Source of the DNA: Sphingobacteriales bacterium
GTDB taxonomy: Bacteria > Bacteroidota > Bacteroidia > Chitinophagales > Chitinophagaceae
DNA: 64,000 nt
Reading direction: 5' to 3'
NCBI GenBank assembly: GCA_003963365.1
Contig: RXJG01000003.1
Coordinates: forward strand, 276,167-340,166
The position numbers were made by a program, and so were the translations under genes. The notes beneath the pieces were generated by a model, which worked only from the letters and a program-made list of their open reading frames with translations, was not told the DNA's origin and did not search any database. Numbering within the stretch: position 1 is the first letter of the stretch; every line of letters starts with the position of its first letter. This document shows positions 49,297 to 58,714 of this stretch, one piece after another.

Positions 49297-49985
49297 TTGC
49301 GGCGGGATTATTATTGCTGGTTAATAAAAGTTCTTTTGCACAAAGAGAGATCAACCTTCCGGATCACGATGCCAAGCCCTATTATTTTGGTATTACCCTT
49401 TCTTTCAACTCTTCTTATTTACATGCCCTGCACCATCCCCAGTTTTTACAGAGTGACACCATAATGGTGGCAGAGCCACGTAACGCAGGTGGTTTTGGAT
49501 TAGGACTTCTGGCAACCACCCGGATAAGTGACCGCTTTGAACTGCGAATCAATCCTCAATTAATATTTGCTTCTAAAAATATCCGTTATGTAACCCGTCA
49601 CGACGGTCCACTTGATATTCCTAACCCAACTAAAAATATTGAGTCAATCCTGATGTCGCTTCCTATCCAGGTAAAATTCAAAAGCGACCGAATCGATAAT
49701 TTCAGGGTTTACATGATGGCCGGCTTTAAATATGACTACGATATGGCCAGCAATTCTTCTGCCCGCCGTGCCGAGGACCTGGTAAAACTTAAACCCGGAG
49801 ATTATGGTTTTGAGGGCGGTATTGGCTTTAATTTTTACTTCAAAAGCTTCATTTTTTCCCCTGAAATTAAGGTCAGCAATGGCCTTAATAACATCCATAG
49901 CCGGGACGTAAATCTTAAATATTCTAATGTATTAGACCGGCTCCAGTCCCGGATGATCATTTTTAGCATTCATTTAGAGGGCTAA
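49269..49985 (+). CDS. porT: Type IX secretion / gliding protein PorT
   Basis: 238 residues from the ATG at 49269, which has an AGGAAT sequence before it and gives a compact signal peptide (VIAAGLLLLVNKSSFAQ). An ATG at 49245 is possible and would lengthen the n-region by 8. The mature part is an eight-strand-type outer membrane barrel with KPYYFGITLSFNSSYL, NPQLIFASKNIRY and FKSFIFSPEIKVSNGL. PorT is needed for type IX secretion. The overlap with menG implies translational coupling. Confidence 0.88.
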   Translation: MFHLLRKQVIAAGLLLLVNKSSFAQREINLPDHDAKPYYFGITLSFNSSYLHALHHPQFLQSDTIMVAEPRNAGGFGLGLLATTRISDRFELRINPQLIFASKNIRYVTRHDGPLDIPNPTKNIESILMSLPIQVKFKSDRIDNFRVYMMAGFKYDYDMASNSSARRAEDLVKLKPGDYGFEGGIGFNFYFKSFIFSPEIKVSNGLNNIHSRDVNLKYSNVLDRLQSRMIIFSIHLEG

Positions 49986-50082
49986 AGGGGGTGCAAAAAA
50001 AAAGTTACCGAAACATGCAACTTTTATAAACTGAATGCCTATCTTGTTCTCGGTTTTTCATAGGATATTGGATTTTAAAGCG

Positions 50083-50114
50083 GGCTGGATTTCTATCCGG
50101 CCTTTATTTTTTTT
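50083..50114 (+). terminator. Terminator after porT
   Basis: GGCTGGAT at 50083-50090 pairs with ATCCGGCC at 50095-50102 (one G-U), then a T-rich tail. Confidence 0.8.
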
Positions 50115-50134
50115 AGACCTTTCGTTTCCGCCTC

Positions 50135-52384
50135 CTATTTTCCCACCCCAAACTGGTTGTTCAAAAAATTCCTGATTTTAATAAAGAGATTAAGACGGGT
50201 AATGTTGTTTACATTATCATTTAACAGGTGGCCTCTGTCAGTTAAGTAATACTGATCAAACTGTTTGTTGGCATTTACCAGTTCCCGGCTTAATACCATG
50301 CTATTTTGTAAATGCACATTATCATCTGCCGTACCATGCACTAATAATAACCCGCCTTTATAATTATTTACAAAATTTACCGGGGCATTATTCATATAGC
50401 CGTCCGGGTTTTCGCTGGGCATGGTCATATACCGTTCAGCAAAAATATTCTCATATAAACGCCAGTTGGTAACGGGTGCTATCGCAACTGTGGCTGCAAA
50501 ACTGGGAGCATATTTTGTTGCTGCCAGTGTGCTGATATATCCCCCATAACTCCAGCCCATCACTGCTACTTTGGATGTATCCACATTAGCATTCATAGAA
50601 CGGATGATGAATTTCTTTGCCTCCATTAAATCATCCAGCTCCGCATCCCCTATTTTCTTATAATTGGCTTTACGGTAAGCTTCTCCCTTACCGGGTGTGC
50701 CACGGGTATCCAAACAGGCAACATAATAACCCTGCGATGCCAGGTATTTTAAGCTCATCAAAATTTTATCATTCCATCGATCTGTAACTCCCTGTAATTC
50801 CGGCGAACCACCGTTATATATTAATAATGGATGTTTTGCTCCCTCCGCATTCATCGGATGAATAAAATATCCATACATCAGTTTGTCATCAGAGGATTTA
50901 AACGAGAAGAAATCAACACCCGGGATTTTATATTGATTTAAGCGATTTTTCAGTTCTTTATTTTCAATTAATGGCTGATATAATTTTTGTTCCCTGGTTG
51001 AATACATCTGGTAAATAGTAGGATTATCCTGGTTACTGTAGATGTCGATAAAATATCGTTTGGTATTTGCCAGCAATACTTCATGCCAGCCGTTTTTATC
51101 TGTTAACCTTCTTTTTTGCGTACCATCATATTTAATGCGGTACAAACTGCTTCCCCGTGGTGATGGTTCATTGCTCATATAATAAACAAAACCATTTTCT
51201 TCATCTGCTCCTTTTATTTTCTGTACTTCCCATTCACCTGTGGTTACTTGTTTCATTTTTAACGAATCCATCGAAAACTCATAAATATGACTCCAGCCAT
51301 TCTTTTCTGTTTGCCATAAAAAAGAATTGCGGCTTTTAATACAGAACAAATTATCAGGAAACAGTTTTATATAATCAGGTTTTGTTTCGCTATAAATCGT
51401 TTTTGTATTTCCATTCTTTATATTAGCCTGTAATATTTCTAAAAAGTTTTGCGGACGGTTCAGGCGCTGAATTAAAACAGATTTTCCATCCGGGCTCCAG
51501 TTAACCCCGGTGATATATTGATTAGGATTTACCCCAACATCTAATTTAGTCAACAGTTTAAACGGTAGATTATATAAAAACACTTCCACCTGCGGAATGG
51601 CTTCACCGGCTTTTGGGTAACGCTGCCCGTACACATCCGGGTAATTTTTATCGTAATAAGTAATAGGATAATTTTTAACCGGTTGTTCATTGATACGGGT
51701 AAAAACAATACTTTGTCCATCCTCACTCCAGCTGTACATCTTCCTTAACCCAAAACCATTTTCATACAACGCATTGGCGCATCCGTAAGTAATATTATCC
51801 ATGCTTCCATCGCTGGTTACAGCTAATACTGCTTCAGTTTCCATATCCTTCACATATAAATTATTATTGAGGATATAGGCCAGCTTTTTTGAATCAGGCG
51901 AAAAACTTGCATAACTCACTTTGCCATCAACGGTAACCGCTCTCAATACTTTTTTATTCCGGTTCCAAACATAGCAGGCTTCTTTACCGGAAATACGGAA
52001 CAAGGGTTGTGCCTGTGTTTTAACCAGCACCAGCGAATCATTGGGAGATAATTCAAAATCTTCAAAAAAAGTAAAGGTTACCGGCACGGAATCACCTTTT
52101 GGAATTACCTGGTTGGTAAAAAGTGTATCCACCAGTCTGCCAGTTGTAAAGTCCAATGCCAGTATTAACTCATTGCTGGAATTTTTATCCGAATAAATAA
52201 ACGCAATTTTCTCCTGTGTGTTCATGGGATGAACCACCAGTTGCTGCTCATCAAAATAACCACCCCAGATGGCTTCTAAGGTGAGCGGAAGTTTATCGGC
52301 TTTCTTTTGTGCTGAAAGTTGGAGAGATAAAAATAGGAGTGCACACCCTGTTATGGATGTTACCCGCACGGCATAACTTTTCAT
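50135..52384 (-). CDS. Dipeptidyl-peptidase-IV-like S9 serine peptidase
   Basis: 749 residues from the ATG at 52384, which begins a signal peptide (ITGCALLFLSLQLSAQ); the frame extends 14 codons upstream but would overlap the previous gene. An N-terminal beta-propeller (DPPIV_N, to about 470) is followed by an alpha/beta hydrolase with GWSYGGYISTLA (Ser), LLVHGTADDNVHLQN (Asp) and YYLTDRGHLLND (His). It should trim dipeptides from peptides in the periplasm. It follows the Wzi-like gene by 16 bases, in one transcription unit. Confidence 0.93.
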   Translation of the reverse strand: MKSYAVRVTSITGCALLFLSLQLSAQKKADKLPLTLEAIWGGYFDEQQLVVHPMNTQEKIAFIYSDKNSSNELILALDFTTGRLVDTLFTNQVIPKGDSVPVTFTFFEDFELSPNDSLVLVKTQAQPLFRISGKEACYVWNRNKKVLRAVTVDGKVSYASFSPDSKKLAYILNNNLYVKDMETEAVLAVTSDGSMDNITYGCANALYENGFGLRKMYSWSEDGQSIVFTRINEQPVKNYPITYYDKNYPDVYGQRYPKAGEAIPQVEVFLYNLPFKLLTKLDVGVNPNQYITGVNWSPDGKSVLIQRLNRPQNFLEILQANIKNGNTKTIYSETKPDYIKLFPDNLFCIKSRNSFLWQTEKNGWSHIYEFSMDSLKMKQVTTGEWEVQKIKGADEENGFVYYMSNEPSPRGSSLYRIKYDGTQKRRLTDKNGWHEVLLANTKRYFIDIYSNQDNPTIYQMYSTREQKLYQPLIENKELKNRLNQYKIPGVDFFSFKSSDDKLMYGYFIHPMNAEGAKHPLLIYNGGSPELQGVTDRWNDKILMSLKYLASQGYYVACLDTRGTPGKGEAYRKANYKKIGDAELDDLMEAKKFIIRSMNANVDTSKVAVMGWSYGGYISTLAATKYAPSFAATVAIAPVTNWRLYENIFAERYMTMPSENPDGYMNNAPVNFVNNYKGGLLLVHGTADDNVHLQNSMVLSRELVNANKQFDQYYLTDRGHLLNDNVNNITRLNLFIKIRNFLNNQFGVGK

Positions 52385-52400
52385 TTGTTTCCGGTTTGCT

Positions 52401-54107
52401 TTAAAAATCGTAGTCTCTCCGGACAAGGTTCACTCTTACTCCTGCACTAACAACGGTAGTGTTTTTGGATATGAGTGGTTTTGGTGCGTCAAAGTTTCTT
52501 ATTAAAACTGAGAAATCAAAAAATACATTTTCTTTTACTTCATATGATGCGGCAAATGAAGCGTTGAGCAGGTTAGCTTTTAGCCCACTACCAATCTTAT
52601 ATCCATAATCCCCTATCCTGTCGTCGTATGGTCTGAATATGTTACTGCCAAAATTCCTGCTTGTGGCAGAACTATCCAACCCCTGCTGCGCAAAAATAAT
52701 TTTGCCGGTAAGCAATAGCCGGGTGATAGGTTGCCATGTTGCTATACCGATAAATTCACGGAAATTGGCACCCAATGGATGAGCTAAAGGTTGATTATAA
52801 TGCGTATTATTAGCTATTGGAAAATTGTATTGTGCTGAATCTGAATAGTGCGAATAAGTAAAAGGCCGCACAACATTTACTTCGGCTTGTAAATCAAGAT
52901 TGGGAACATTAAATGCGTTAATATATTTTGCACCTAACTGGTAGCCAAACTTATTGCCCCACCAGGTCCAGTCTTTACGGATTTTTTGAAAATTAAATTC
53001 ATCGATTAACAATTGTCCATAAAACTGAAGCTTCTTAGCAACATTGGCTTTAAAATCAAGTCCTTCATGGATTTTATCAGGACTGCCTATATTCCCTTCA
53101 ATAAGCCGGTAAAAAATTAACGGGTTAAGATAACTTAATTCAATATAGTCTTTTCTTCCAAAAACCACACTTTCAAATACGCCTATATTGAGCCATTTAT
53201 TAATATTAATACTAAGGTGATGAAAGGCTGCATATTTCTTTGGCAATAAATAATCGCCGGTTTTGGTAAATTTAGGATTCAGCTCTGCAAAAATATTTTG
53301 GTAATTGAATTTCCAAATCTTTGTATTAAGCTTTAAAAAATAATAATTGCCGCCAAAATCACTTAGAAACAAACTGCGGTATCCGTTGCCAATAAAATTC
53401 TTATCATATGCCAATTGCACATCTATAAACTTTGTTACCGGGAAAGTTATCCCTCCACTACCTTGAAAATAATCAACTCCGGTGGTTTTAAATGATTTAT
53501 AAAAATTAGCCCCGGGCACAGCATTATATGTACTGACCCAGTTACGTACAAATGCCGGCCCTCTTTCCTGGTTATCCCATAAATTAAAATATGCCCCAAT
53601 CTTATTGGCTATCCTAGCTCTGATAGTAACACCCCTGCTGTTAATGAATAAGTTCTTTATATCATTATTTGCAGCCATTAGCTGAAAATTCAGCACAGGA
53701 TTTATTGCAATAAAAAAATCTTTGTCCTTATGCTCAAAAAAATTAGCCTTGTTGGTATATAAACTTTTTAAGAACGGCTTCTTGCTTTGAAAAGCGCTTT
53801 CATCGCCATTATACCATTCGCTGTTGTTAGCATAAAAACTATTAAGGTTGTACGCATCCTGTTTGCTGAGTTTAATAGTACCCGCCTTTGTCAAAGAATC
53901 AAATACCAATGCCAGGTCACCGGCAAACTTTCTGTTATAAGGTTTGTTGGTAGAAAAGTTCTGATCAACTACTTTTCCCTGCAATATTTCCATGCGGTCA
54001 ATAAAATGACTGTGTTTGGAAGCCGGAGAAAAGTATGTGCTTTGAGAAAAAAGTGCAGCAGGCAGGCAGAGTGCAGCCGTAATAAGGAGCCTTTCTTTAA
54101 ATTGCAT
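52401..54107 (-). CDS. Outer membrane beta-barrel protein, Wzi/RemB-like
   Basis: 568 residues with a signal peptide (LLITAALCLPAALFS). Repeated amphipathic strands with aromatic ends fill the rest, with KNFIGNGYRSLFLSDFGGNY and LNTKIWKFNYQNIF blocks like those in capsule-assembly Wzi family and gliding-motility RemB proteins; the end (VVSAGVRVNLVRRDYDF) is a terminal strand. A role in holding or moving surface polysaccharide is inferred from the family. Its start is only 37 bases from that of the divergent dihydroorotase gene. Confidence 0.8.
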   Translation of the reverse strand: MQFKERLLITAALCLPAALFSQSTYFSPASKHSHFIDRMEILQGKVVDQNFSTNKPYNRKFAGDLALVFDSLTKAGTIKLSKQDAYNLNSFYANNSEWYNGDESAFQSKKPFLKSLYTNKANFFEHKDKDFFIAINPVLNFQLMAANNDIKNLFINSRGVTIRARIANKIGAYFNLWDNQERGPAFVRNWVSTYNAVPGANFYKSFKTTGVDYFQGSGGITFPVTKFIDVQLAYDKNFIGNGYRSLFLSDFGGNYYFLKLNTKIWKFNYQNIFAELNPKFTKTGDYLLPKKYAAFHHLSININKWLNIGVFESVVFGRKDYIELSYLNPLIFYRLIEGNIGSPDKIHEGLDFKANVAKKLQFYGQLLIDEFNFQKIRKDWTWWGNKFGYQLGAKYINAFNVPNLDLQAEVNVVRPFTYSHYSDSAQYNFPIANNTHYNQPLAHPLGANFREFIGIATWQPITRLLLTGKIIFAQQGLDSSATSRNFGSNIFRPYDDRIGDYGYKIGSGLKANLLNASFAASYEVKENVFFDFSVLIRNFDAPKPLISKNTTVVSAGVRVNLVRRDYDF

Positions 54108-54144
54108 TAGATTGTTTTTAGGTATTAGATTACAAATTCAAGTT

Positions 54145-55488
54145 ATGCAAAATTATGTGATTCGCAATATACAAGTTGTAAATGAGGGCAGAATTAGTTT
54201 GAACGATGTATTGATTAAACATGGTCGGATTGAAAAAATTGCCGGCAACATCAGTACAGATTTATTAACAACAGAAATTAATGGGGAAGGAAAATATTTG
54301 TTTCCCGGCGTAATAGATGACCAGGTGCATTTTCGTGAACCGGGGCTCACACATAAAGGAACAATTCATACAGAAGCAAAAGCGGCAGTAGCCGGTGGCG
54401 TTACTTCCTTTATGGAAATGCCTAATACAATTCCCAATGCATTAACGATTGAATTACTGGAAAACAAATACCGGATTGCTTCACAAACTTCATTAGCCAA
54501 TTACTCCTTCTTTATGGGAACGAGTAATGATAATGCAGAGGAAGTTTTGAAAATAAATGAGCTGAAGAAAGACATTTGCGGCGTAAAAATATTTATGGGC
54601 GCCAGTACCGGCAACATGCTGGTGGATAATTTTTTGACACTGGATAAAGTTTTTAGGGAAAGTGAAGTATTGATTGCCACGCATTGTGAAGATGAAAAAA
54701 TTATAAAAGCAAATTATCAGCGGCTTAAGAATGAAAAAGGTGAACTCTCCCCTTCCGACCATCCACTGGTGAGAGATGAGGAAGGGTGTTTTGAATCCTC
54801 CTTGGTTGCCATTCAATTTGCTAAGAAATATAACAGTCGCTTACACATTTTGCATATTTCAACAGAAAAAGAATTACAGCTCTTTACTAATTTAATCCCG
54901 TTAAAAGATAAACGCATTACTGCGGAGGCCTGTGTGCATCACCTCACTTTCAGCAGTGATGATTACAAGCGGTTGGGTTATTTGATAAAATGTAATCCTG
55001 CTATTAAAGCACCACATAACCGGGAAGGAATTTGGAAGGCTTTGCTCGATGACCGGATTGATGTAATTGCTACCGACCATGCGCCACATTTACTCAGTGA
55101 AAAAGAACCACCGTATGAACATGCACATGCCGGTTTACCGTTGGTACAGCATCCTTTACAACTCATGCTTCATCATTATAAACAGGGAAGAATTTCACTG
55201 GAGAAGATTGCTGAAAAGATGAGCCATGCAGTAGCAGATTGTTTTGAGATAGCGGAAAGGGGTTATATAAGAGAAGGATATTTTGCAGACCTGGTAATAG
55301 TAGATTTAAACCAACCGATGACAGTGAGCAAAGAAAATATTTTATATAAATGTGGCTGGAGTCCTTTGGAAGGAATGGAAATGCCGGGTACAATTACACA
55401 TACTTTTGTAAATGGTCATTTAGTTTATGGAAACGGCAACTTTGATGAATCTGTGAAAGGGCAACGATTAAAATTCAACCGCCAGTAA
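54145..55488 (+). CDS. pyrC: Dihydroorotase
   Basis: 447 residues from the ATG at 54145. Motifs: FPGVIDDQVHFREPG, the Lys of CGVKIFMGASTGN, THCEDEKII, LHILHIST and VIATDHAPH. The usual DxHxH metal pair reads DxQxH, the first His replaced by Gln; I recall this form from other Bacteroidota dihydroorotases, but activity is not proven from sequence. It cyclises carbamoyl-aspartate in pyrimidine synthesis. Twenty-five bases of word-like spacer separate it from the MutS-like gene. Confidence 0.9.
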   Translation: MQNYVIRNIQVVNEGRISLNDVLIKHGRIEKIAGNISTDLLTTEINGEGKYLFPGVIDDQVHFREPGLTHKGTIHTEAKAAVAGGVTSFMEMPNTIPNALTIELLENKYRIASQTSLANYSFFMGTSNDNAEEVLKINELKKDICGVKIFMGASTGNMLVDNFLTLDKVFRESEVLIATHCEDEKIIKANYQRLKNEKGELSPSDHPLVRDEEGCFESSLVAIQFAKKYNSRLHILHISTEKELQLFTNLIPLKDKRITAEACVHHLTFSSDDYKRLGYLIKCNPAIKAPHNREGIWKALLDDRIDVIATDHAPHLLSEKEPPYEHAHAGLPLVQHPLQLMLHHYKQGRISLEKIAEKMSHAVADCFEIAERGYIREGYFADLVIVDLNQPMTVSKENILYKCGWSPLEGMEMPGTITHTFVNGHLVYGNGNFDESVKGQRLKFNRQ

Positions 55489-55513
55489 CGAGTAACAAAG
55501 AACCAGTAACAGA

Positions 55514-56830
55514 ATGGAACTTGACAAAACCAGTTATTACGATCTCTCTATCTTCAACCCCGAAGAAGAATATTCTGTTTTTCATAAACTGAATTTCACT
55601 ACCACTTTTGGCGGCCGTGATCAGTTAAAACAACTGATGCAGCAACCTTACCACGACATTAAAAGAATCACCGCCACACAGGACACCATCAAACATTTAC
55701 TGAAGCATATTGAACATTGGCCTTCCGTCATCACTAATGGAACATTAATGGTGATGGAGAAATTTTTTGAGTCCATGATTGATACCATTCCACAGGGTCA
55801 CTCTCCTATCAATGCTACTTTTTACAAATGGTTTCACGGTCCTGATTATTCACTGGTAAAATATTCTGTTAAGCATTTTGCTGATTTTATAAAAGGAATC
55901 AATCAACTGGCCATTGCGATGGATACAGATGACTGTCCGCCTTTATTAAAAAATATGCTGGGCCGGGCAAGGCATTCTATCCAAAGAGAAAGAATACAAT
56001 TGTTACTTACGGCAAATGATATAGAGAAGGTTGACATTGGGCATTTGCTGGAGTTGGGTAATTACCTCCGTCATGATTTTAAAAATGCTTCTTTCCAGTT
56101 AATTGATATTTATTACCAGTTAGATGCCTATTACAGTATGGCAAAAGCTGTACAGCATTATAATTTAAGTTTTCCGGTATTTGAAGATTACCCGCATCCA
56201 AATATCAACGCAAAAAAATTATATCATATCCTGTTGCCCACAGCAGTGGCTTATGATGTGGAGATGAATAAAGAGGCCAACTTTGTTTTTTTAACCGGCG
56301 CTAATATGGCCGGTAAAAGCACTTTCATCAAAGCTGTTGGGGTGGCTGTTTATTTAGCTCATTTGGGAATGGGTGTTCCTGCACAGGAGATGCATCTCAC
56401 TTTGTTTGATGGCATCTTCAGCAATATTAATGTGGTGGACAATATTATTAAAGGGGAAAGTTATTTTTACAACGAAGTGCAGCGCATCAAAAACACCGTA
56501 ATAAAAATTAATGATGGAAGAAAATGGTTAGTGCTGATTGATGAAATATTTAAAGGTACCAACATACAGGATGCGATGAACTGCAGTACGGCGGTGATTA
56601 AAGGTTTACTTAAAATCAGCAATTCCCTATTTATTCTTTCCACTCACTTATATGAAATTGGTGATGCGTTAAAAACATATCCCAATATACAGTTCAAATA
56701 TTTTGAAACGAGTACAGAAGGTGAGCAATTAAAATTCAGTTACCAGTTAAAAGATGGTATCAGTAACGACCGTTTGGGTTATTTGATTTTGAAGAGAGAA
56801 AAGGTGGTGGAGTTGCTGGAGAAATTATAA
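55514..56830 (+). CDS. MutS-like ATPase lacking the mismatch-recognition domain
   Basis: 438 residues, about half of canonical MutS. There is no N-terminal mismatch-binding (F-x-E) domain; a helical lever/clamp-like region (about 20-250) precedes the ATPase with TGANMAGKSTFIKAVG (Walker A), NVVDNIIKGESYFYNEVQRI (signature region) and VLIDEIFKGTNIQDAMNC (Walker B). No Smr domain as in MutS2. Its role is not known; canonical mismatch repair is unlikely. Confidence 0.85.
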   Translation: MELDKTSYYDLSIFNPEEEYSVFHKLNFTTTFGGRDQLKQLMQQPYHDIKRITATQDTIKHLLKHIEHWPSVITNGTLMVMEKFFESMIDTIPQGHSPINATFYKWFHGPDYSLVKYSVKHFADFIKGINQLAIAMDTDDCPPLLKNMLGRARHSIQRERIQLLLTANDIEKVDIGHLLELGNYLRHDFKNASFQLIDIYYQLDAYYSMAKAVQHYNLSFPVFEDYPHPNINAKKLYHILLPTAVAYDVEMNKEANFVFLTGANMAGKSTFIKAVGVAVYLAHLGMGVPAQEMHLTLFDGIFSNINVVDNIIKGESYFYNEVQRIKNTVIKINDGRKWLVLIDEIFKGTNIQDAMNCSTAVIKGLLKISNSLFILSTHLYEIGDALKTYPNIQFKYFETSTEGEQLKFSYQLKDGISNDRLGYLILKREKVVELLEKL

Positions 56831-56896
56831 GCTATCTCAATTTATTTCTATAATTTTCCATCTCAACTAAACCAGTAGACCTTTCAACTTCTCTTC

Positions 56897-58441
56897 ATGT
56901 TAATTAAAACCTACGGCAGTGCAGTTTATGGAGTGGATGCTATTACCATTACTATTGAAGTAAATGTTAGCAGCGGCGAATTGAAATACTTTATAGTTGG
57001 CTTGCCGGATAATGCCATAAAAGAAAGTTTGATGCGGATTGAAAGTGCCATCAAAACGAATAATCTTTATTATCCCCGCACCAAGATTGTAGTGAACATG
57101 GCACCGGCAGATATAAAAAAATCAGGCTCCGCATTTGATTTACCCATTGCCATTGGAATCATCGGTGCCTCTGAACAATTACCCGAGGATGCAGCCATTC
57201 ATGAATACATCATTATGGGTGAACTGAGTTTGGATGGTGCAATACGTCCTATAAAAGGTTCATTGCCCATTGCCATACAGGCCCGCAAAGAAGGTTTTAA
57301 AGGATTGATTGTTCCCAAAGAAAATGCAAGGGAAGCAGCCATCGTCAACAATGTAAAAGTGTATGGCGTTTCACATATCAACGAGGTGATTGAATTTTTT
57401 AAAAACCCATCATCACTACAACCAACCACTGTTGATACAAGAGATGAATTTTATCATTCACAATACCAGTTTGAGTTTGATTTTTGTGATGTAAAAGGAC
57501 AGGAAAATATTAAACGGGCTTTAGAGATTGCTGCAGCCGGTGGACATAACGCCATATTAATTGGTCCGCCAGGCGCCGGTAAAACGATGTTGGCAAAACG
57601 TTTGCCCACCATCCTACCACCACTCACATTACATGAAGCGTTAGAAACAACTAAGATTCACAGTGTGGCAGGTAAATTACCGGATAATGCTACTTTAATA
57701 TCGAAACGGCCTTTCCGCAGCCCTCACCACACAATTAGCGACGTAGCTCTCGTGGGTGGTGGCGGCATACCACAGCCCGGCGAAATTTCATTGGCACATA
57801 ATGGCGTGTTGTTTTTAGATGAGTTACCGGAGTTTAAAAGAACCGTACTGGAAGTAATGCGTCAACCCATGGAAGAAAGAAGAGTAACCATTAGCCGGGC
57901 AAAAGTAGCCATTGATTTCCCATCTTCTTTCATGCTGATTGCTTCGATGAATCCCTGCCCCTGCGGTTTCTATAATCATCCCGATAAGGAATGTACCTGT
58001 GCACCGGGAACGATTCAGAAATATCTCAACAAAATATCCGGCCCGTTGCTTGATCGCATCGATTTGCATGTGGAAGTAACACCCGTTCCATTTTCTGAGC
58101 TATCTAAACAACAAATGTCCGAAAAATCAGAAGCGATACGGGACAGAGTGATGAAGGCAAGAGAGATACAGGCAGAACGGTATAAAGATTCTCCCGGTGT
58201 GTACAGCAATGCACAAATGAGCAGTGCACAGTTAAAAGAAATTTGTGTGATCAGCAACGTAGGACAAAATTTACTAAAAGCAGCCATGGACAAACTCAAT
58301 CTCTCTGCAAGAGCCTATGACCGCATTTTAAAAGTTAGCAGAACCATTGCTGATTTAGCAGCAAGTGATGACATTAAACCGGAACATTTAGCCGAAGCCA
58401 TTCATTACAGAAGTTTGGACAGGGAAGGCTGGGCTGGTTAA
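56897..58441 (+). CDS. comM: YifB/ComM-family AAA ATPase (Mg-chelatase-like)
   Basis: 514 residues. N-terminal Lon-like ChlI domain (VEVNVSSGELKYFIVGLPDNAIKES, DLPIAIGI), central AAA+ with ILIGPPGAGKTMLAKRLP, GVLFLDELPEFKRTVLEVMRQP, a Cys cluster (NPCPCGFYNHPDKECTC) and the C-terminal Mg_chelatase_C with YDRILKVSRTIADLA. ComM is a branch-migration helicase used in natural transformation. With the ComEA-like gene it hints at DNA uptake. Confidence 0.93.
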   Translation: MLIKTYGSAVYGVDAITITIEVNVSSGELKYFIVGLPDNAIKESLMRIESAIKTNNLYYPRTKIVVNMAPADIKKSGSAFDLPIAIGIIGASEQLPEDAAIHEYIIMGELSLDGAIRPIKGSLPIAIQARKEGFKGLIVPKENAREAAIVNNVKVYGVSHINEVIEFFKNPSSLQPTTVDTRDEFYHSQYQFEFDFCDVKGQENIKRALEIAAAGGHNAILIGPPGAGKTMLAKRLPTILPPLTLHEALETTKIHSVAGKLPDNATLISKRPFRSPHHTISDVALVGGGGIPQPGEISLAHNGVLFLDELPEFKRTVLEVMRQPMEERRVTISRAKVAIDFPSSFMLIASMNPCPCGFYNHPDKECTCAPGTIQKYLNKISGPLLDRIDLHVEVTPVPFSELSKQQMSEKSEAIRDRVMKAREIQAERYKDSPGVYSNAQMSSAQLKEICVISNVGQNLLKAAMDKLNLSARAYDRILKVSRTIADLAASDDIKPEHLAEAIHYRSLDREGWAG

Positions 58442-58644
58442 ATGAACCGAATCGTTATTTGCCCGGCAGCTGTTTTGAATAAGCTTCATTATCATTTCTA
58501 TTGACAACTAATTTATTTTATCCGCCTGTACCAGTAAACGCTTTTATTCAGTTGCTGATTCTTTTAAAATTTATTCCAGTATTAGGATCTTTTTTATGAA
58601 TCTGCAAAAAGAATTTAAAGTGAGTTTTCCATTAACTTAGCAAT

Positions 58645-58678
58645 GCTGAATAACTTCAGTATAAATTCAGCATTTTTA
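58645..58678 (+). terminator. Hairpin in the gap between comM and the glycan cluster
   Basis: GCTGAAT at 58645-58651 pairs with ATTCAGC at 58665-58671, followed by ATTTTTA. It lies 200 bases after comM and 40 before the next gene, so it could be a terminator or leader structure. The rest of 58442-58714 shows no gene. Confidence 0.4.
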
Positions 58679-58714
58679 CAGCGATAGCTGTTGTAAGTAT
58701 TAAAGCTTTATCTT

